Positions 1-7,888 of a stretch of DNA of 64,000 nucleotides are shown in pieces. Below the pieces are notes generated by a model. The model ran no database searches. It had not been told where the DNA came from and saw nothing but the letters and a program-made list of their open reading frames with translations. This DNA comes from Streptomyces sp. JB150 (lineage in GTDB: Bacteria > Actinomycetota > Actinomycetes > Streptomycetales > Streptomycetaceae). A program made the position numbers and the translations under genes. Numbering within the stretch: the stretch's first letter is position 1; each line of letters opens with the position of its first letter. The DNA is taken from NCBI RefSeq assembly GCF_011193355.1, contig NZ_CP049780.1, positions 4,105,085 to 4,169,084 on the forward strand, written 5' to 3'.

Positions 1-20
1 CGGCAGGCACCCTCACCCCG

Positions 21-854
21 GTGCGGCCGAAGCGGGCGGCGACGGTGATGCTCCTGAAGGACACCGACGGCGGCCCCGCCGTGCACATGCTGCGCAGACG
101 CGCCTCCATGGCCTTCGCCGGAGGCGCGTACGCCTATCCGGGCGGCGGCGTCGACCCGCGGGACGGGGACACCGCCCTGCCCGAGCGGGGCCCGGAGCAC
201 GGGGGAGAGCGCGCCGTCCGCTGGGCGGGCCCCACGCGCGCGTGGTGGGCGGACCGGCTCGGGGTCGACGAGACGGGCGCCCAGGCGATCGTCTGCGCCG
301 CCGTCCGGGAGACCTTCGAGGAGGCGGGCGTCCTGCTCGCCGGGCCCACCGCGGACACCGTCGTCGGCGACACCACCGGCGACGACTGGGAGGCGGACCG
401 CGCGGCGCTCGTCGCCCGCGACCTGTCGTTCGCCGAGTTCCTGGACCGCCGCGGGCTGGTGCTGCGCTCCGACCTGCTGGGCGCGTGGACCCGCTGGATC
501 ACCCCCGAGTTCGAGCCCCGCCGCTACGACACCTGGTTCTTCGTCGCCGCCCTCCCCGAGGGCCAGCGCACCCGCAACGCCTCCTCGGAGGCCGACCGCG
601 CGGTGTGGATCCGGCCCGCGGACGCGGCGGCGGCCTACGACAAGGGCGAGCTGCTGATGATGCCGCCCACCATCGCCACCCTGCGCCAGCTCACGCCGTA
701 CGGCACGGCCGCCGAGGTGCTGGCCGCCGCGCCGGCCCGGGACCTCGCTCCCGTCCTCGCCGAGGCCCGTCTGGAGGGCGGGGAGATCGTGCTGTCCTGG
801 CCGGGGCACGACGAGTTCACCAAGCACATCCCGACCGGGGGAGGACCGGCATGA
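21..854 (+). CDS. NUDIX hydrolase, NUDT19/RP2p-like
   Basis: Encodes a 277-residue NUDIX-fold protein that probably hydrolyses a nucleoside-diphosphate-linked or CoA-type substrate. The catalytic helix is visible as VRETFEEAGVLL near residue 92. The usual Gly-rich start of the NUDIX box (YPGGGVDPRDGD, near 40) is separated from it by about 45 residues. That long insertion is typical of the NUDT19/RP2p subgroup rather than of classical MutT. The GTG at 21 is used, but the gene starts so close to the window edge that an upstream start cannot be excluded. The stop overlaps the start of the following MBL hydrolase by ATGA, so the two are co-transcribed. The substrate is not determinable from sequence. 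Confidence 0.85.
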   Translation: MRPKRAATVMLLKDTDGGPAVHMLRRRASMAFAGGAYAYPGGGVDPRDGDTALPERGPEHGGERAVRWAGPTRAWWADRLGVDETGAQAIVCAAVRETFEEAGVLLAGPTADTVVGDTTGDDWEADRAALVARDLSFAEFLDRRGLVLRSDLLGAWTRWITPEFEPRRYDTWFFVAALPEGQRTRNASSEADRAVWIRPADAAAAYDKGELLMMPPTIATLRQLTPYGTAAEVLAAAPARDLAPVLAEARLEGGEIVLSWPGHDEFTKHIPTGGGPA

Positions 855-1681
855 CCGACCCGAGCGTGCTTCCCGGCCGGCCGCGCGGAGGGGTCCTCTC
901 CGGGCCGGCCACCGCGCGGGCGGTCAACGTCCTCGCGCCCAACCCGTCCGCGATGACCCTGGACGGCACCAACACCTGGATCCTGTCGGAGCCCGGCTCC
1001 GGCCTCGCCGTCGTGGTCGACCCGGGGCCGCTGGACGAGGGGCACCTCCAGCGCGTCGTCGACACCGCCGAGCAGGCCGGCAAGCGCGTCGCGCTGACCC
1101 TGCTGACCCACGGCCACCCCGACCACGCCGAGGGCGCCGCCCGCTTCGCCGAACTGACCGGCACGCGCGTGCGTGCCCTCGATCCGGCGCTGCGGCTCGG
1201 CGACGAGGGGCTGAGCGCCGGTGACGTGATCAGCGTCGGCGGCCTGGAGCTGCGGGTCGTGCCGACGCCCGGCCACACCTCGGACTCGCTGAGCTTCCAC
1301 CTCCCGGCCGACCGGGCGGTCCTGACGGGCGACACCGTCCTCGGCCGCGGCACGACGCTCGTGGCCCACCCCGACGGCCGCCTGGGCGACTATCTGGACT
1401 CCCTGCGCCGCCTGCGGTCCCTCACGGTCGACGACGGCGTCCACACCGTCCTGCCGGGCCACGGCCCGGTCCTCGACGACGCCCAGGGCGCCGTCGAGTT
1501 CTACCTCGCCCACCGCGCCCACCGCCTCGCCCAGGTGGAGACGGCCGTCGAGGACGGCTACCGCACGGCTGAAGAGGTCGTGGCCCACGTCTACGCCGAC
1601 GTGGACCGCTCCCTGTGGCCGGCGGCGGAGCTGTCGGTGCGGGCGCAGCTGGAGTACCTGGAGGAGCACGGGCTCATCTAG
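851..1681 (+). CDS. MBL-fold metallohydrolase
   Basis: A 276-residue metallo-beta-lactamase superfamily hydrolase. The metal-binding signature THGHPDHAEG lies near residue 92, followed by a second-shell GHTSDSLSF motif and an LTGDTVLG aspartate. A later PGHGP histidine completes the two-metal site. The size and the C-terminal YLAHRAHRL helix resemble the LACTB2 / glyoxalase II-like group. The ATG at 851 overlaps the stop of the NUDIX gene by 4 bases, so the pair forms an operon. The same pairing of NUDIX and LACTB2-like hydrolase suggests a shared role in metabolite clean-up, which is inference. A strong terminator hairpin lies 58 bases after the stop. Confidence 0.88.
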   Translation: MTDPSVLPGRPRGGVLSGPATARAVNVLAPNPSAMTLDGTNTWILSEPGSGLAVVVDPGPLDEGHLQRVVDTAEQAGKRVALTLLTHGHPDHAEGAARFAELTGTRVRALDPALRLGDEGLSAGDVISVGGLELRVVPTPGHTSDSLSFHLPADRAVLTGDTVLGRGTTLVAHPDGRLGDYLDSLRRLRSLTVDDGVHTVLPGHGPVLDDAQGAVEFYLAHRAHRLAQVETAVEDGYRTAEEVVAHVYADVDRSLWPAAELSVRAQLEYLEEHGLI

Positions 1682-1739
1682 GGGATGCCCCACCCCTGGG
1701 GCGCCTTGGCCGGGCTCCGCGCGGTGGGTGCGCGTACGG

Positions 1740-1779
1740 CGACGGGGTCCCGCCTCGTTTCCGAGGCGGGACCCCGTCG
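1740..1779. terminator. bidirectional terminator between MBL gene and crp
   Basis: A perfect 18-bp inverted repeat (CGACGGGGTCCCGCCTCG and its complement) with a TTTC loop lies between two convergent genes. It is well placed to stop transcription from both sides. Confidence 0.85.
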
Positions 1780-1801
1780 CCGTGGAGGCACGTGACCGGC
1801 G

Positions 1802-2476
1802 TCAGCGCGAGCGCTTCGCCAGGCGCTCGACGTCCAGGAGGATCACCGCGCGGGCCTCCAGGCGGAGCCAGCCGCGCTGGGCGAAGTCCGCGAGCGCCTT
1901 GTTGACCGTCTCGCGGGAGGCGCCGACGAGCTGGGCCAGCTCCTCCTGGGTGAGGTCGTGGACGACGTGGATGCCCTCCTCGGACTGCACGCCGAAGCGG
2001 CGCGAGAGGTCCAGCAGGGCGCGCGCCACACGGCCCGGGACGTCCGAGAAGACCAGGTCGGACATGGCGTCGTTGGTTTTGCGCAGCCGGCGGGCGACGG
2101 CGCGCAGCAGGGCGGCGGCCACCTCCGGGCGGGCGTTCAGCCAGGGCTGGAGGTCGCCGTGGCCGAGGCCGAGCAGCTTCACCTCGGTGAGCGCGGTGGC
2201 GGTCGCGGTGCGCGGGCCCGGGTCGAACAGCGACAGCTCGCCGATCAGCTCGCCGGGGCCGACCACCGCGAGCATGTTCTCGCGGCCGTCGGGCGAGGTG
2301 CGGTGGAGCTTCACCTTGCCCTCGGTGACGACGTAGAGCCGGTCGCCCGGGTCGCCCTCGTGGAACAGGGAGTCACCCCGCGCGAGGGTCACCTCACTCA
2401 TGGAGGCACGCAGCTCCGCGGCCTGCTCGTCGTCGAGCGCCGCGAAGAGCGGATTGCGCCGCAGAACGTCGTCCAC
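1802..2476 (-). CDS. crp: Crp/Fnr-family cAMP-binding regulator
   Basis: Encodes a 224-residue Crp protein, the global regulator of germination and antibiotic production in Streptomyces. The N-terminal cyclic-nucleotide domain carries the phosphate-binding cassette (GELSLFDPGPRTATATA, around 87-103). The C-terminal winged helix-turn-helix is LTQEELAQLVGASRETVNKAL. The open frame runs further upstream, but the GTG at 2476 is preferred. It gives VDDVLRRNPLF, has an AAGGAG ribosome-binding site 7 bases away, and matches the family's usual 224 residues. The gene is divergent from nth. A GTG-N6-GNCAC site upstream suggests autoregulation. Confidence 0.95.
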   Translation of the reverse strand: MDDVLRRNPLFAALDDEQAAELRASMSEVTLARGDSLFHEGDPGDRLYVVTEGKVKLHRTSPDGRENMLAVVGPGELIGELSLFDPGPRTATATALTEVKLLGLGHGDLQPWLNARPEVAAALLRAVARRLRKTNDAMSDLVFSDVPGRVARALLDLSRRFGVQSEEGIHVVHDLTQEELAQLVGASRETVNKALADFAQRGWLRLEARAVILLDVERLAKRSR

Positions 2477-2565
2477 GAGTTCTCTCCTTGTCGACCTGCT
2501 CAGGGGATCTTGTTCCCCCTCGTACCAGGGGACCGTGGTGCCCATTTTGCCGGACGGTCCAAACA

Positions 2566-2579
2566 GTGTGATCTGTCAC
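2566..2579. promoter_or_regulatory. candidate Crp-binding site
   Basis: GTGTGATCTGTCAC fits the actinomycete Crp consensus GTG-N6-GNCAC exactly. It lies 90 bp upstream of the crp start, in the region shared with the divergent nth gene. Confidence 0.55.
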
Positions 2580-2682
2580 AAGGATGCCGCACTGGTGTAC
2601 CGGGGTAAGCGTCAGGGGTCCAATTGGGCGCCGATCTTCCGGGTCCCCGGCGGATGTCAGTGGCGGGCCGTAGGCTGGCCGG

Positions 2683-3957
2683 GTGTCCAAATCGCCGGTG
2701 AGAGCACAGGCCGAGGGGGCTGCGCGGGTGGTTGTACGTGGCGATTCCGCTGTGGGCGAACAGGCCTCCGGCGGTGAAGAAAAAACGGCAAAGACGGCAA
2801 GGGTGACAAAGAAGGCGGCTGCGAAGAAGTCGGCCCCGGCGAGGAAGACGGCTTCCGCCGCAGAGGCGACCGCCGCCGGGAACGCGGGCGCGGCCGGGAA
2901 CGCGGGTGCCGCGAAGAAGGCGGCCACCGTGAAGAAGGCTGCGGCGAAGAAGGCGGCCACCGCCAAGAAGGCCACCCCCGCGAAGAAGGCCACCCCCGCG
3001 AAGAAGGCGGCGGCCAAGAAGGCGCCCCCCGCCCGGAAGGCCCCCGCCGACAAAGCCCCCGCGGCCGGCGGTCCCGTGCGGAGAGCCGCGGTGAAGAAGG
3101 CCGGCATCGCGCCGAAGAAGGCCGCCGCGGCCGTGCGCGAGGCGCCGCCCGCGAAGACCATCACCCCGCACCCGCCGAGCGGCGAGTCCCGTACCGCCCT
3201 GGTCCGCCGCGCCCGCCGGATCAACCGCGAACTCGCCGAGGTCTTCCCGTACGCCCATCCGGAACTGGACTTCGAGAACCCCTTCCAGCTGCTGGTCGCC
3301 ACGGTGCTCTCCGCCCAGACCACCGACCTGCGCGTCAACCAGACCACGCCCGCGCTGTTCGCCAGGTACCCCACCCCCGAGGACCTTTCCGCGGCCGACC
3401 CGCAGGAGGTCGAGGAGATCCTGCGGCCCTGCGGGTTCTTCCGGGCCAAGACCAGGTCGGTGATAGGGCTGTCCAAGGCGCTGACGGAGGAGTTCGGCGG
3501 CGAGGTCCCCGGCCGCCTGGAGGACCTCGTGAAGCTGCCCGGCGTCGGCCGCAAGACCGCCTTCGTCGTCCTCGGCAACGCCTTCGGCCACCCCGGCATC
3601 ACCGTCGACACGCACTTCCAGCGGCTCGTCCGGCGCTGGAAGTGGACCGACGAGACCGACCCCGACAAGATCGAGGCCGCCGTCGGCGCGCTGTTCCCGA
3701 GGAGCGACTGGACGGACCTCTCGCACCACGTCATCTGGCACGGCCGCCGCATCTGCCACGCCCGCAAGCCCGCCTGCGGCGCCTGCCCCATCGCCCCACT
3801 GTGCCCGGCGTACGGCGAGGGCGAGACGGACCCGGAGAAGGCGAGGAAGCTGCTGAAGTACGAGAAGGGCGGCTTCCCCGGACAGCGCCTCAACCCCCCG
3901 CAGGCCTACCTGGACGCGGGCGGCAAACCGGCCCCGCCGCTGGGGGCCGCCGGGTGA
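2683..3957 (+). CDS. nth: endonuclease III with long Lys/Ala-rich N-terminal tail
   Basis: A base-excision-repair DNA glycosylase/AP lyase for oxidised pyrimidines. The catalytic half, from about residue 165, has the helix-hairpin-helix [18 protein letters not shown] with the catalytic lysine, and the [10 protein letters not shown] segment with the catalytic aspartate. A four-cysteine iron-sulfur loop (C-x6-C-x2-C-x5-C, near 362-378) follows. The unusual part is the first 160 residues: a disordered tail of AKKA/PAKKA repeats resembling histone H1 or the HupS/TopA tails of actinomycetes. With the GTG start the protein is 424 residues, against about 210-260 for ordinary Nth. The tail probably adds non-specific DNA binding (inference). 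An internal start just before the catalytic core cannot be excluded. Confidence 0.93.
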   Translation: MSKSPVRAQAEGAARVVVRGDSAVGEQASGGEEKTAKTARVTKKAAAKKSAPARKTASAAEATAAGNAGAAGNAGAAKKAATVKKAAAKKAATAKKATPAKKATPAKKAAAKKAPPARKAPADKAPAAGGPVRRAAVKKAGIAPKKAAAAVREAPPAKTITPHPPSGESRTALVRRARRINRELAEVFPYAHPELDFENPFQLLVATVLSAQTTDLRVNQTTPALFARYPTPEDLSAADPQEVEEILRPCGFFRAKTRSVIGLSKALTEEFGGEVPGRLEDLVKLPGVGRKTAFVVLGNAFGHPGITVDTHFQRLVRRWKWTDETDPDKIEAAVGALFPRSDWTDLSHHVIWHGRRICHARKPACGACPIAPLCPAYGEGETDPEKARKLLKYEKGGFPGQRLNPPQAYLDAGGKPAPPLGAAG

Positions 3958-4024
3958 GGGAAGACGCGGCGGAACGATCCCGGGCACCCCGGGCGTTGGA
4001 CACGGCAGGACGACGGGGGTGGGG

Positions 4025-4720
4025 ATGAGCCGGGCGAGTGAGACGCGGAGCGGAGCCGTGGTGGTCAGCAGGAAAGGGCTGCCGGGCTGGCTGGACCCGG
4101 TGGTCCGCGCGGTCGACACCGTGGAGCCGCTGCAGCTGAGCCGCTTCCTGCCGCCGGAGGACGGGGCGGGCCGCCAGTCCGCCGTCCTGATCCTGTTCGG
4201 CGAGGGCGACCGGGGCCCGGAGCTGCTGCTGATGGAGCGCGCCGGCACGCTGCGCTCGCACGCCGGCCAGCCGTCCTTCCCGGGCGGCGCCCTCGACCCG
4301 GAGGACGGCGACCCGCACGGCGACGGACCCCTGCGGGCGGCGCTGCGCGAGGCCCAGGAGGAGACCGGCCTCGACCCGGCCGGCGTCCAGGTCTTCGGCG
4401 TGCTCCCGAAGCTGTACATCCCGGTGAGCGGCTTCGTCGTCACCCCCGTGCTGGGCTGGTGGCGCGAGCCCAGCGCCGTCGGCGTCGTGGACCCGGCGGA
4501 GACCGCGCGGGTGTTCACCGTCCCCGTGGCGGATCTCACGGACCCCGGCAACCGCGCGACCGCCGTCCACCCCAGCGGACACCGGGGCCCGGCATTCCTG
4601 GTCGAATCGGCCCTCGTGTGGGGTTTCACCGCCGGAATCATCGACCGGCTGCTGCACTACGCCGACTGGGAGCGCCCCTGGGACCGCGAGAGGCAGGTCC
4701 CGCTCGACTGGCGCGCATGA
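4025..4720 (+). CDS. NUDIX CoA pyrophosphatase
   Basis: A 231-residue NUDIX hydrolase of the CoA pyrophosphatase group (NudL / NUDT7-8 type), expected to split CoA or acyl-CoA to phosphopantetheine and 3',5'-ADP. The subgroup signature is clear: LLLMERAGTLRSHAGQPSFPGG, which contains the CoA-recognition LRSHAGQ element, leads into the NUDIX helix LREAQEETGL. The ATG at 4025 is chosen; an in-frame GTG lies 6 bases upstream. It follows nth in the same direction after 67 bp and precedes the marP-like gene, an arrangement common in Streptomyces. Confidence 0.88.
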   Translation: MSRASETRSGAVVVSRKGLPGWLDPVVRAVDTVEPLQLSRFLPPEDGAGRQSAVLILFGEGDRGPELLLMERAGTLRSHAGQPSFPGGALDPEDGDPHGDGPLRAALREAQEETGLDPAGVQVFGVLPKLYIPVSGFVVTPVLGWWREPSAVGVVDPAETARVFTVPVADLTDPGNRATAVHPSGHRGPAFLVESALVWGFTAGIIDRLLHYADWERPWDRERQVPLDWRA

Positions 4721-4746
4721 CAGGGTGGCCCAGGCGCCGTGGTGTT

Positions 4747-4764
4747 CCGGGGGACGACCCCCGG
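4747..4764. terminator. short GC hairpin before marP
   Basis: CCGGGGG-ACGA-CCCCCGG forms a perfect 7-bp stem between the NUDIX gene and the marP-like gene. It has no T-run, so it could be an attenuator rather than a full terminator. Confidence 0.4.
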
Positions 4765-4816
4765 GCCCCCGGCCGCAGTGGTGGGACCGGAGAATGACGA
4801 GGCGAGGCCTGAATCG

Positions 4817-6016
4817 GTGAACGTGCTGGACATCCTGTTGCTGGTCGCTGCCGTGTGGTTCGCGATCGTCGGCTATCGCCAGGGTTTCGTCGTCGGCATC
4901 CTGTCGGTGATCGGCTTCCTGGGCGGCGGTCTCGTCGCCGTCTACGCGCTGCCCGTGATCTGGGACGCGCTCACCGACAACGCGGAGGTGAGCACGACCG
5001 CCGCCGTCGTCGCGGTGGTCGTCGTCATCGTCTGCGCCTCCGTGGGCCAGGCCCTGACCACCCACCTCGGCAACAAGCTGCGCCGGTACATCACCTGGTC
5101 CCCGGCCCGCGCCCTGGACGCCACCGGCGGCGCCCTCGTCAACGTCGCGGCGATGCTGCTGGTCGCCTGGCTGATCGGCTCGGCCCTCGCGGGCACCACG
5201 CTGCCGACGCTCGGCAAGGAGGTCCGTAACTCCAAGGTGCTCCTCGGCGTCTCCCGCGCGCTGCCCGCGCAGGCCGACACCTGGTTCGCCGACTTCTCCT
5301 CGGTGCTCGCGCAGAACGGCTTCCCGCAGGTCTTCAGCCCGTTCGCCAACGAGCCCATCACCGACGTACGGCCGCCCGACCCGGCGCTCGCCGGCAGCCC
5401 GGTCGCCGCCCGCGCCCAGCGCTCCATCGTCAAGGTCGTGGGCACCGCGCAGAGCTGCGGCAAGGTCCTGGAGGGCACCGGCTTCGTCTTCGCGGAGCGC
5501 CGCGTGATGACCAACGCGCACGTCGTCGGCGGCGTCGACGAGCCCACCGTGCAGATAGGCGGCGAGGGCAAGCGGTACGACGCCACGGTCGTGCTGTACG
5601 ACTGGGAGCGCGACATCGCCGTGCTCGACGTGCCCGACCTCGACGCGCCCGTCCTGAAGTTCACCGACGACGACGCGTCCAGCGGCGACAACGCGATCGT
5701 CGCGGGCTTCCCGGAGAACGGGGCGTACGACGTGCGCGCGGCGCGGGTGCGCGGCCGGATCACCGCCAACGGCCCGGACATCTACCACCGGGGCACGGTC
5801 CGCCGTGATGTGTACTCGCTGTACGCCACCGTCCGCCAGGGCAACTCCGGCGGCCCGCTGCTCACCCCGCGGGGCGAGGTCTACGGCGTGGTGTTCGCGA
5901 AGTCGCTGGACGACGCCGAGACGGGGTACGCGCTGACCGTGGACGAGATCCGGGAGGACATCGCCGCGGGGCGCACGGCCAATCAGCAGGTGGGGACGGA
6001 CAGCTGCGCGCTGTGA
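4817..6016 (+). CDS. MarP-like membrane serine protease
   Basis: A 399-residue protein in two parts. The N-terminal 160 residues form a CvpA-like domain with four predicted membrane helices (beginning ILLLVAAVWFAIVGY). The C-terminal half is an extracytoplasmic trypsin/HtrA-type protease. The catalytic triad is visible: His in TNAHVVGG (about 235), Asp in RDIAVLDV (about 265) and Ser in RQGNSGGPLL (about 343). The order matches mycobacterial MarP, which processes peptidoglycan hydrolases under acid and oxidative stress. The GTG at 4817 starts directly at the first membrane helix; the longer frame adds an unlikely Pro/Gly-rich leader. Confidence 0.9.
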   Translation: MNVLDILLLVAAVWFAIVGYRQGFVVGILSVIGFLGGGLVAVYALPVIWDALTDNAEVSTTAAVVAVVVVIVCASVGQALTTHLGNKLRRYITWSPARALDATGGALVNVAAMLLVAWLIGSALAGTTLPTLGKEVRNSKVLLGVSRALPAQADTWFADFSSVLAQNGFPQVFSPFANEPITDVRPPDPALAGSPVAARAQRSIVKVVGTAQSCGKVLEGTGFVFAERRVMTNAHVVGGVDEPTVQIGGEGKRYDATVVLYDWERDIAVLDVPDLDAPVLKFTDDDASSGDNAIVAGFPENGAYDVRAARVRGRITANGPDIYHRGTVRRDVYSLYATVRQGNSGGPLLTPRGEVYGVVFAKSLDDAETGYALTVDEIREDIAAGRTANQQVGTDSCAL

Positions 6017-6393
6017 GGCGCGCGCCGGGTCACCCGCGGGGGTGACGCAGCCGCACCGAGACCCAGCGGGCACGGCGCCGCAGGATGCGCGGGATGCCCA
6101 CCCGCGGGTCGGTCGCCGCGAGTTGCGGCGCGCCCCGCTGGTGGGAGCTCAGGGCGCTGCCCGAGCGGCGGTTGCGTGCTGCTGCGTCACTGTAGTCGTG
6201 CGTCCAGCCCATACCCCGACGTGTGCCCCCGCCCGAAGGTCGATAACCGCCCCGGAGACGGCCAATTGGCCTATGCGCGGGGCATGTGGCCGATCCTCGG
6301 ACAGACGTTCCCGTCCGGACACGGGCCGCGCCGGCCCCCTCACGCACGGCCCCCTCACGCACGGGCGCCGCCGGACGGCGTCACCGGACGGCG
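6017..6393. other. intergenic region between convergent genes
   Basis: No convincing gene was found in this 377-bp stretch between marP and the hydrolase gene. The short frames on either strand look like shadows. The last 60 bp hold two short tandem duplications (next entry). Confidence 0.6.
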
Positions 6394-6397
6394 TCAC
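6333..6397. repeat. two short tandem duplications at a gene 3' end
   Basis: A 15-bp unit (GGCCCCCTCACGCAC) is repeated exactly twice at 6333-6362. A 13-bp unit (CGGACGGCGTCAC) is repeated exactly twice at 6372-6397. The second copy of the latter contains the stop codon of the hydrolase gene, so the stop-proximal sequence has been duplicated. Confidence 0.8.
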
Positions 6398-7344
6398 CGG
6401 TCCGGCTCGGGGTCCTTCAGCCAGCTGATCAGCTCGTGGGAGAACGCCACCGGGTCCTCCTCGTGCGGGAAGTGGCCGAGCCCGTCGAACAGCCGCCAGC
6501 GGTACGGGGCTTCGACGTACTCGCCGGAGCCGGCCGCGCTGCGGGTGCGCATCACCGGGTCGAGGGAGCCGTGCAGATGGAGCGTCGGCACCCGCACGGG
6601 CCGCTTCATCCGCCGGTTGAACTGGAAGCCGTCGGGCCGGGCGAGGGAGCGGACCATCCAGCGGTACGGCTCGATGGAGCAGTGCGCGGTGGACGGGATG
6701 CACATCGCGCGCCGGTAGACGCGCACCGCATCGTCGTCGGGCAGCCGCGGCCCGGACCAGTCCCGGATGAGCCGCCCGACCAGGGCCGCGTCGTCCGCGA
6801 CGAGCTGCCGTTCGGGGATCCAGGGGCGCTGGAAACCCCAGATGTAGGAGCCGGCGGCGGTCTGCTTGGGGTCGGAGAGCATCGCCGAGCGCCAGCGCCG
6901 CGGGTGCGGCATCGAGGTCACCGCGAGACGCCGTACGAGCTTGGGCCGCATCACGGCGGCCGTCCACGCGAGATAGCCGCCCAGGTCGTGCCCGACCAGC
7001 GCGGCGTCCGGCTCGCCGAGCGAGCGGACCACGCCGGTGATGTCGAGGGCGAGGTTGGCCGGGTCGTAGCCGCGCGGGGTGCGGTCGCTGCCGCCGACGC
7101 CGCGCAGGTCCATGGCGACGGCCCGGAACCCCGCCTCGGCGAGCGCCACCAGCTGGTGCCGCCAGGTCCACCAGAACTGCGGGAAGCCGTGCACCAGCAT
7201 CACCAGCGGCCCGTCGCCCAGCTCGGCGATGTGGAAGCGCGCGCCGTTGGCGGCCACGTCCCGGTGGATCACCTCGTGGCCGCCGGGCAGGTCGAGCCGT
7301 ACGACCGAGGCCGGCTGGGCCGAAGGAGTGTCGGGTTCCGTCAT
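6394..7344 (-). CDS. alpha/beta hydrolase, epoxide-hydrolase-like
   Basis: A 316-residue alpha/beta-hydrolase. The oxyanion motif HGFPQFWWTWRHQ and the nucleophile elbow VGHDLGG (Asp nucleophile, near residue 118) are those of epoxide hydrolases and haloalkane dehalogenases. The cap domain follows, with several conserved tyrosines and tryptophans. The catalytic His is in GLGHFPHEE near the C-terminus. The start overlaps the stop of the holin-like gene upstream by 4 bases (ATGA), so the two are translationally coupled. Substrate unknown; small hydrophobic epoxides are likely from the family. Confidence 0.88.
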   Translation of the reverse strand: MTEPDTPSAQPASVVRLDLPGGHEVIHRDVAANGARFHIAELGDGPLVMLVHGFPQFWWTWRHQLVALAEAGFRAVAMDLRGVGGSDRTPRGYDPANLALDITGVVRSLGEPDAALVGHDLGGYLAWTAAVMRPKLVRRLAVTSMPHPRRWRSAMLSDPKQTAAGSYIWGFQRPWIPERQLVADDAALVGRLIRDWSGPRLPDDDAVRVYRRAMCIPSTAHCSIEPYRWMVRSLARPDGFQFNRRMKRPVRVPTLHLHGSLDPVMRTRSAAGSGEYVEAPYRWRLFDGLGHFPHEEDPVAFSHELISWLKDPEPDR

Positions 7345-7829
7345 GACGACGAGCGTGCCACAGGCTCGATGGCCTCGGGCACGCGGTCCGCGGGCAGCTC
7401 CGGCCGCGGGTGGGGCTTGGCCTTCTGGAGCACGCCCGCGGTCTCCTTCACGGACGCGGCGACCTTCTGCGGGCCGCGGCCCTTCTTCGCCTTCTTCGCG
7501 AAGACGACGCCGATCAGCGCGAGCAGACCGGCGATCAGCACGTTGGCCGCGAACGAGAGCAGGAAGCAGACGGCGAGGTTCCAGCCGCTCCAGGTGCGAA
7601 TGGCGTACGCCAGCGCGAAGTTGAGCATCGGCAGCGAGAACAGCAGGAGCAACCCGGCCGCCATGAAGGCACCGCCGCTGGTCGCGCCCCGCTTGACGTC
7701 CCGTCGCAGCTGCGCCTTGGCCAGGGCGATCTCGTCGTGCACCAGCGCGGACAATTCGGTCGTCGCCGTGGCGAACAGCTGGCCGATGCTGCGTTCGGCG
7801 CCGACCGGGCTGCCGTCGGGTGCGCTCAT
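7341..7829 (-). CDS. phage holin-family (YqjE/DUF1469) membrane protein
   Basis: A 162-residue protein with an amphipathic N-terminal helix (LFATATTELSALVHDEIALAKAQLRRDVKRG) and two membrane segments (about 55-75 and 85-110). A basic, Pro-rich cytoplasmic tail follows. This is the layout of the actinobacterial holin-X / YqjE family, which despite the name is a chromosomal membrane protein of unknown role. It is the first gene of an operon with the hydrolase and lies downstream of nhaA on the same strand. Confidence 0.85.
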   Translation of the reverse strand: MSAPDGSPVGAERSIGQLFATATTELSALVHDEIALAKAQLRRDVKRGATSGGAFMAAGLLLLFSLPMLNFALAYAIRTWSGWNLAVCFLLSFAANVLIAGLLALIGVVFAKKAKKGRGPQKVAASVKETAGVLQKAKPHPRPELPADRVPEAIEPVARSSS

Positions 7830-7851
7830 CGCGGGTCTCCCTCTTCTGCCT

Positions 7852-7868
7852 GACGGGACGGTCCCGTC
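7852..7868. terminator. 17-bp palindrome between nhaA and holin-like gene
   Basis: GACGGGAC-G-GTCCCGTC is a perfect palindrome 20 bases past the nhaA stop and 22 bases before the holin-like start. It could be an nhaA terminator/attenuator or an operator for the downstream operon. The sequence cannot decide. Confidence 0.45.
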
Positions 7869-7888
7869 CTGTGTACCGTCTCGTCAGA

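Noticed and set aside
6030..6362. A minus-strand frame after marP
   Set aside because: No start signal or domain; overlaps short tandem duplications.
7341..7829. Holin-like gene as evidence of a prophage
   Set aside because: This family is chromosomal in actinomycetes, and no other phage genes are nearby.
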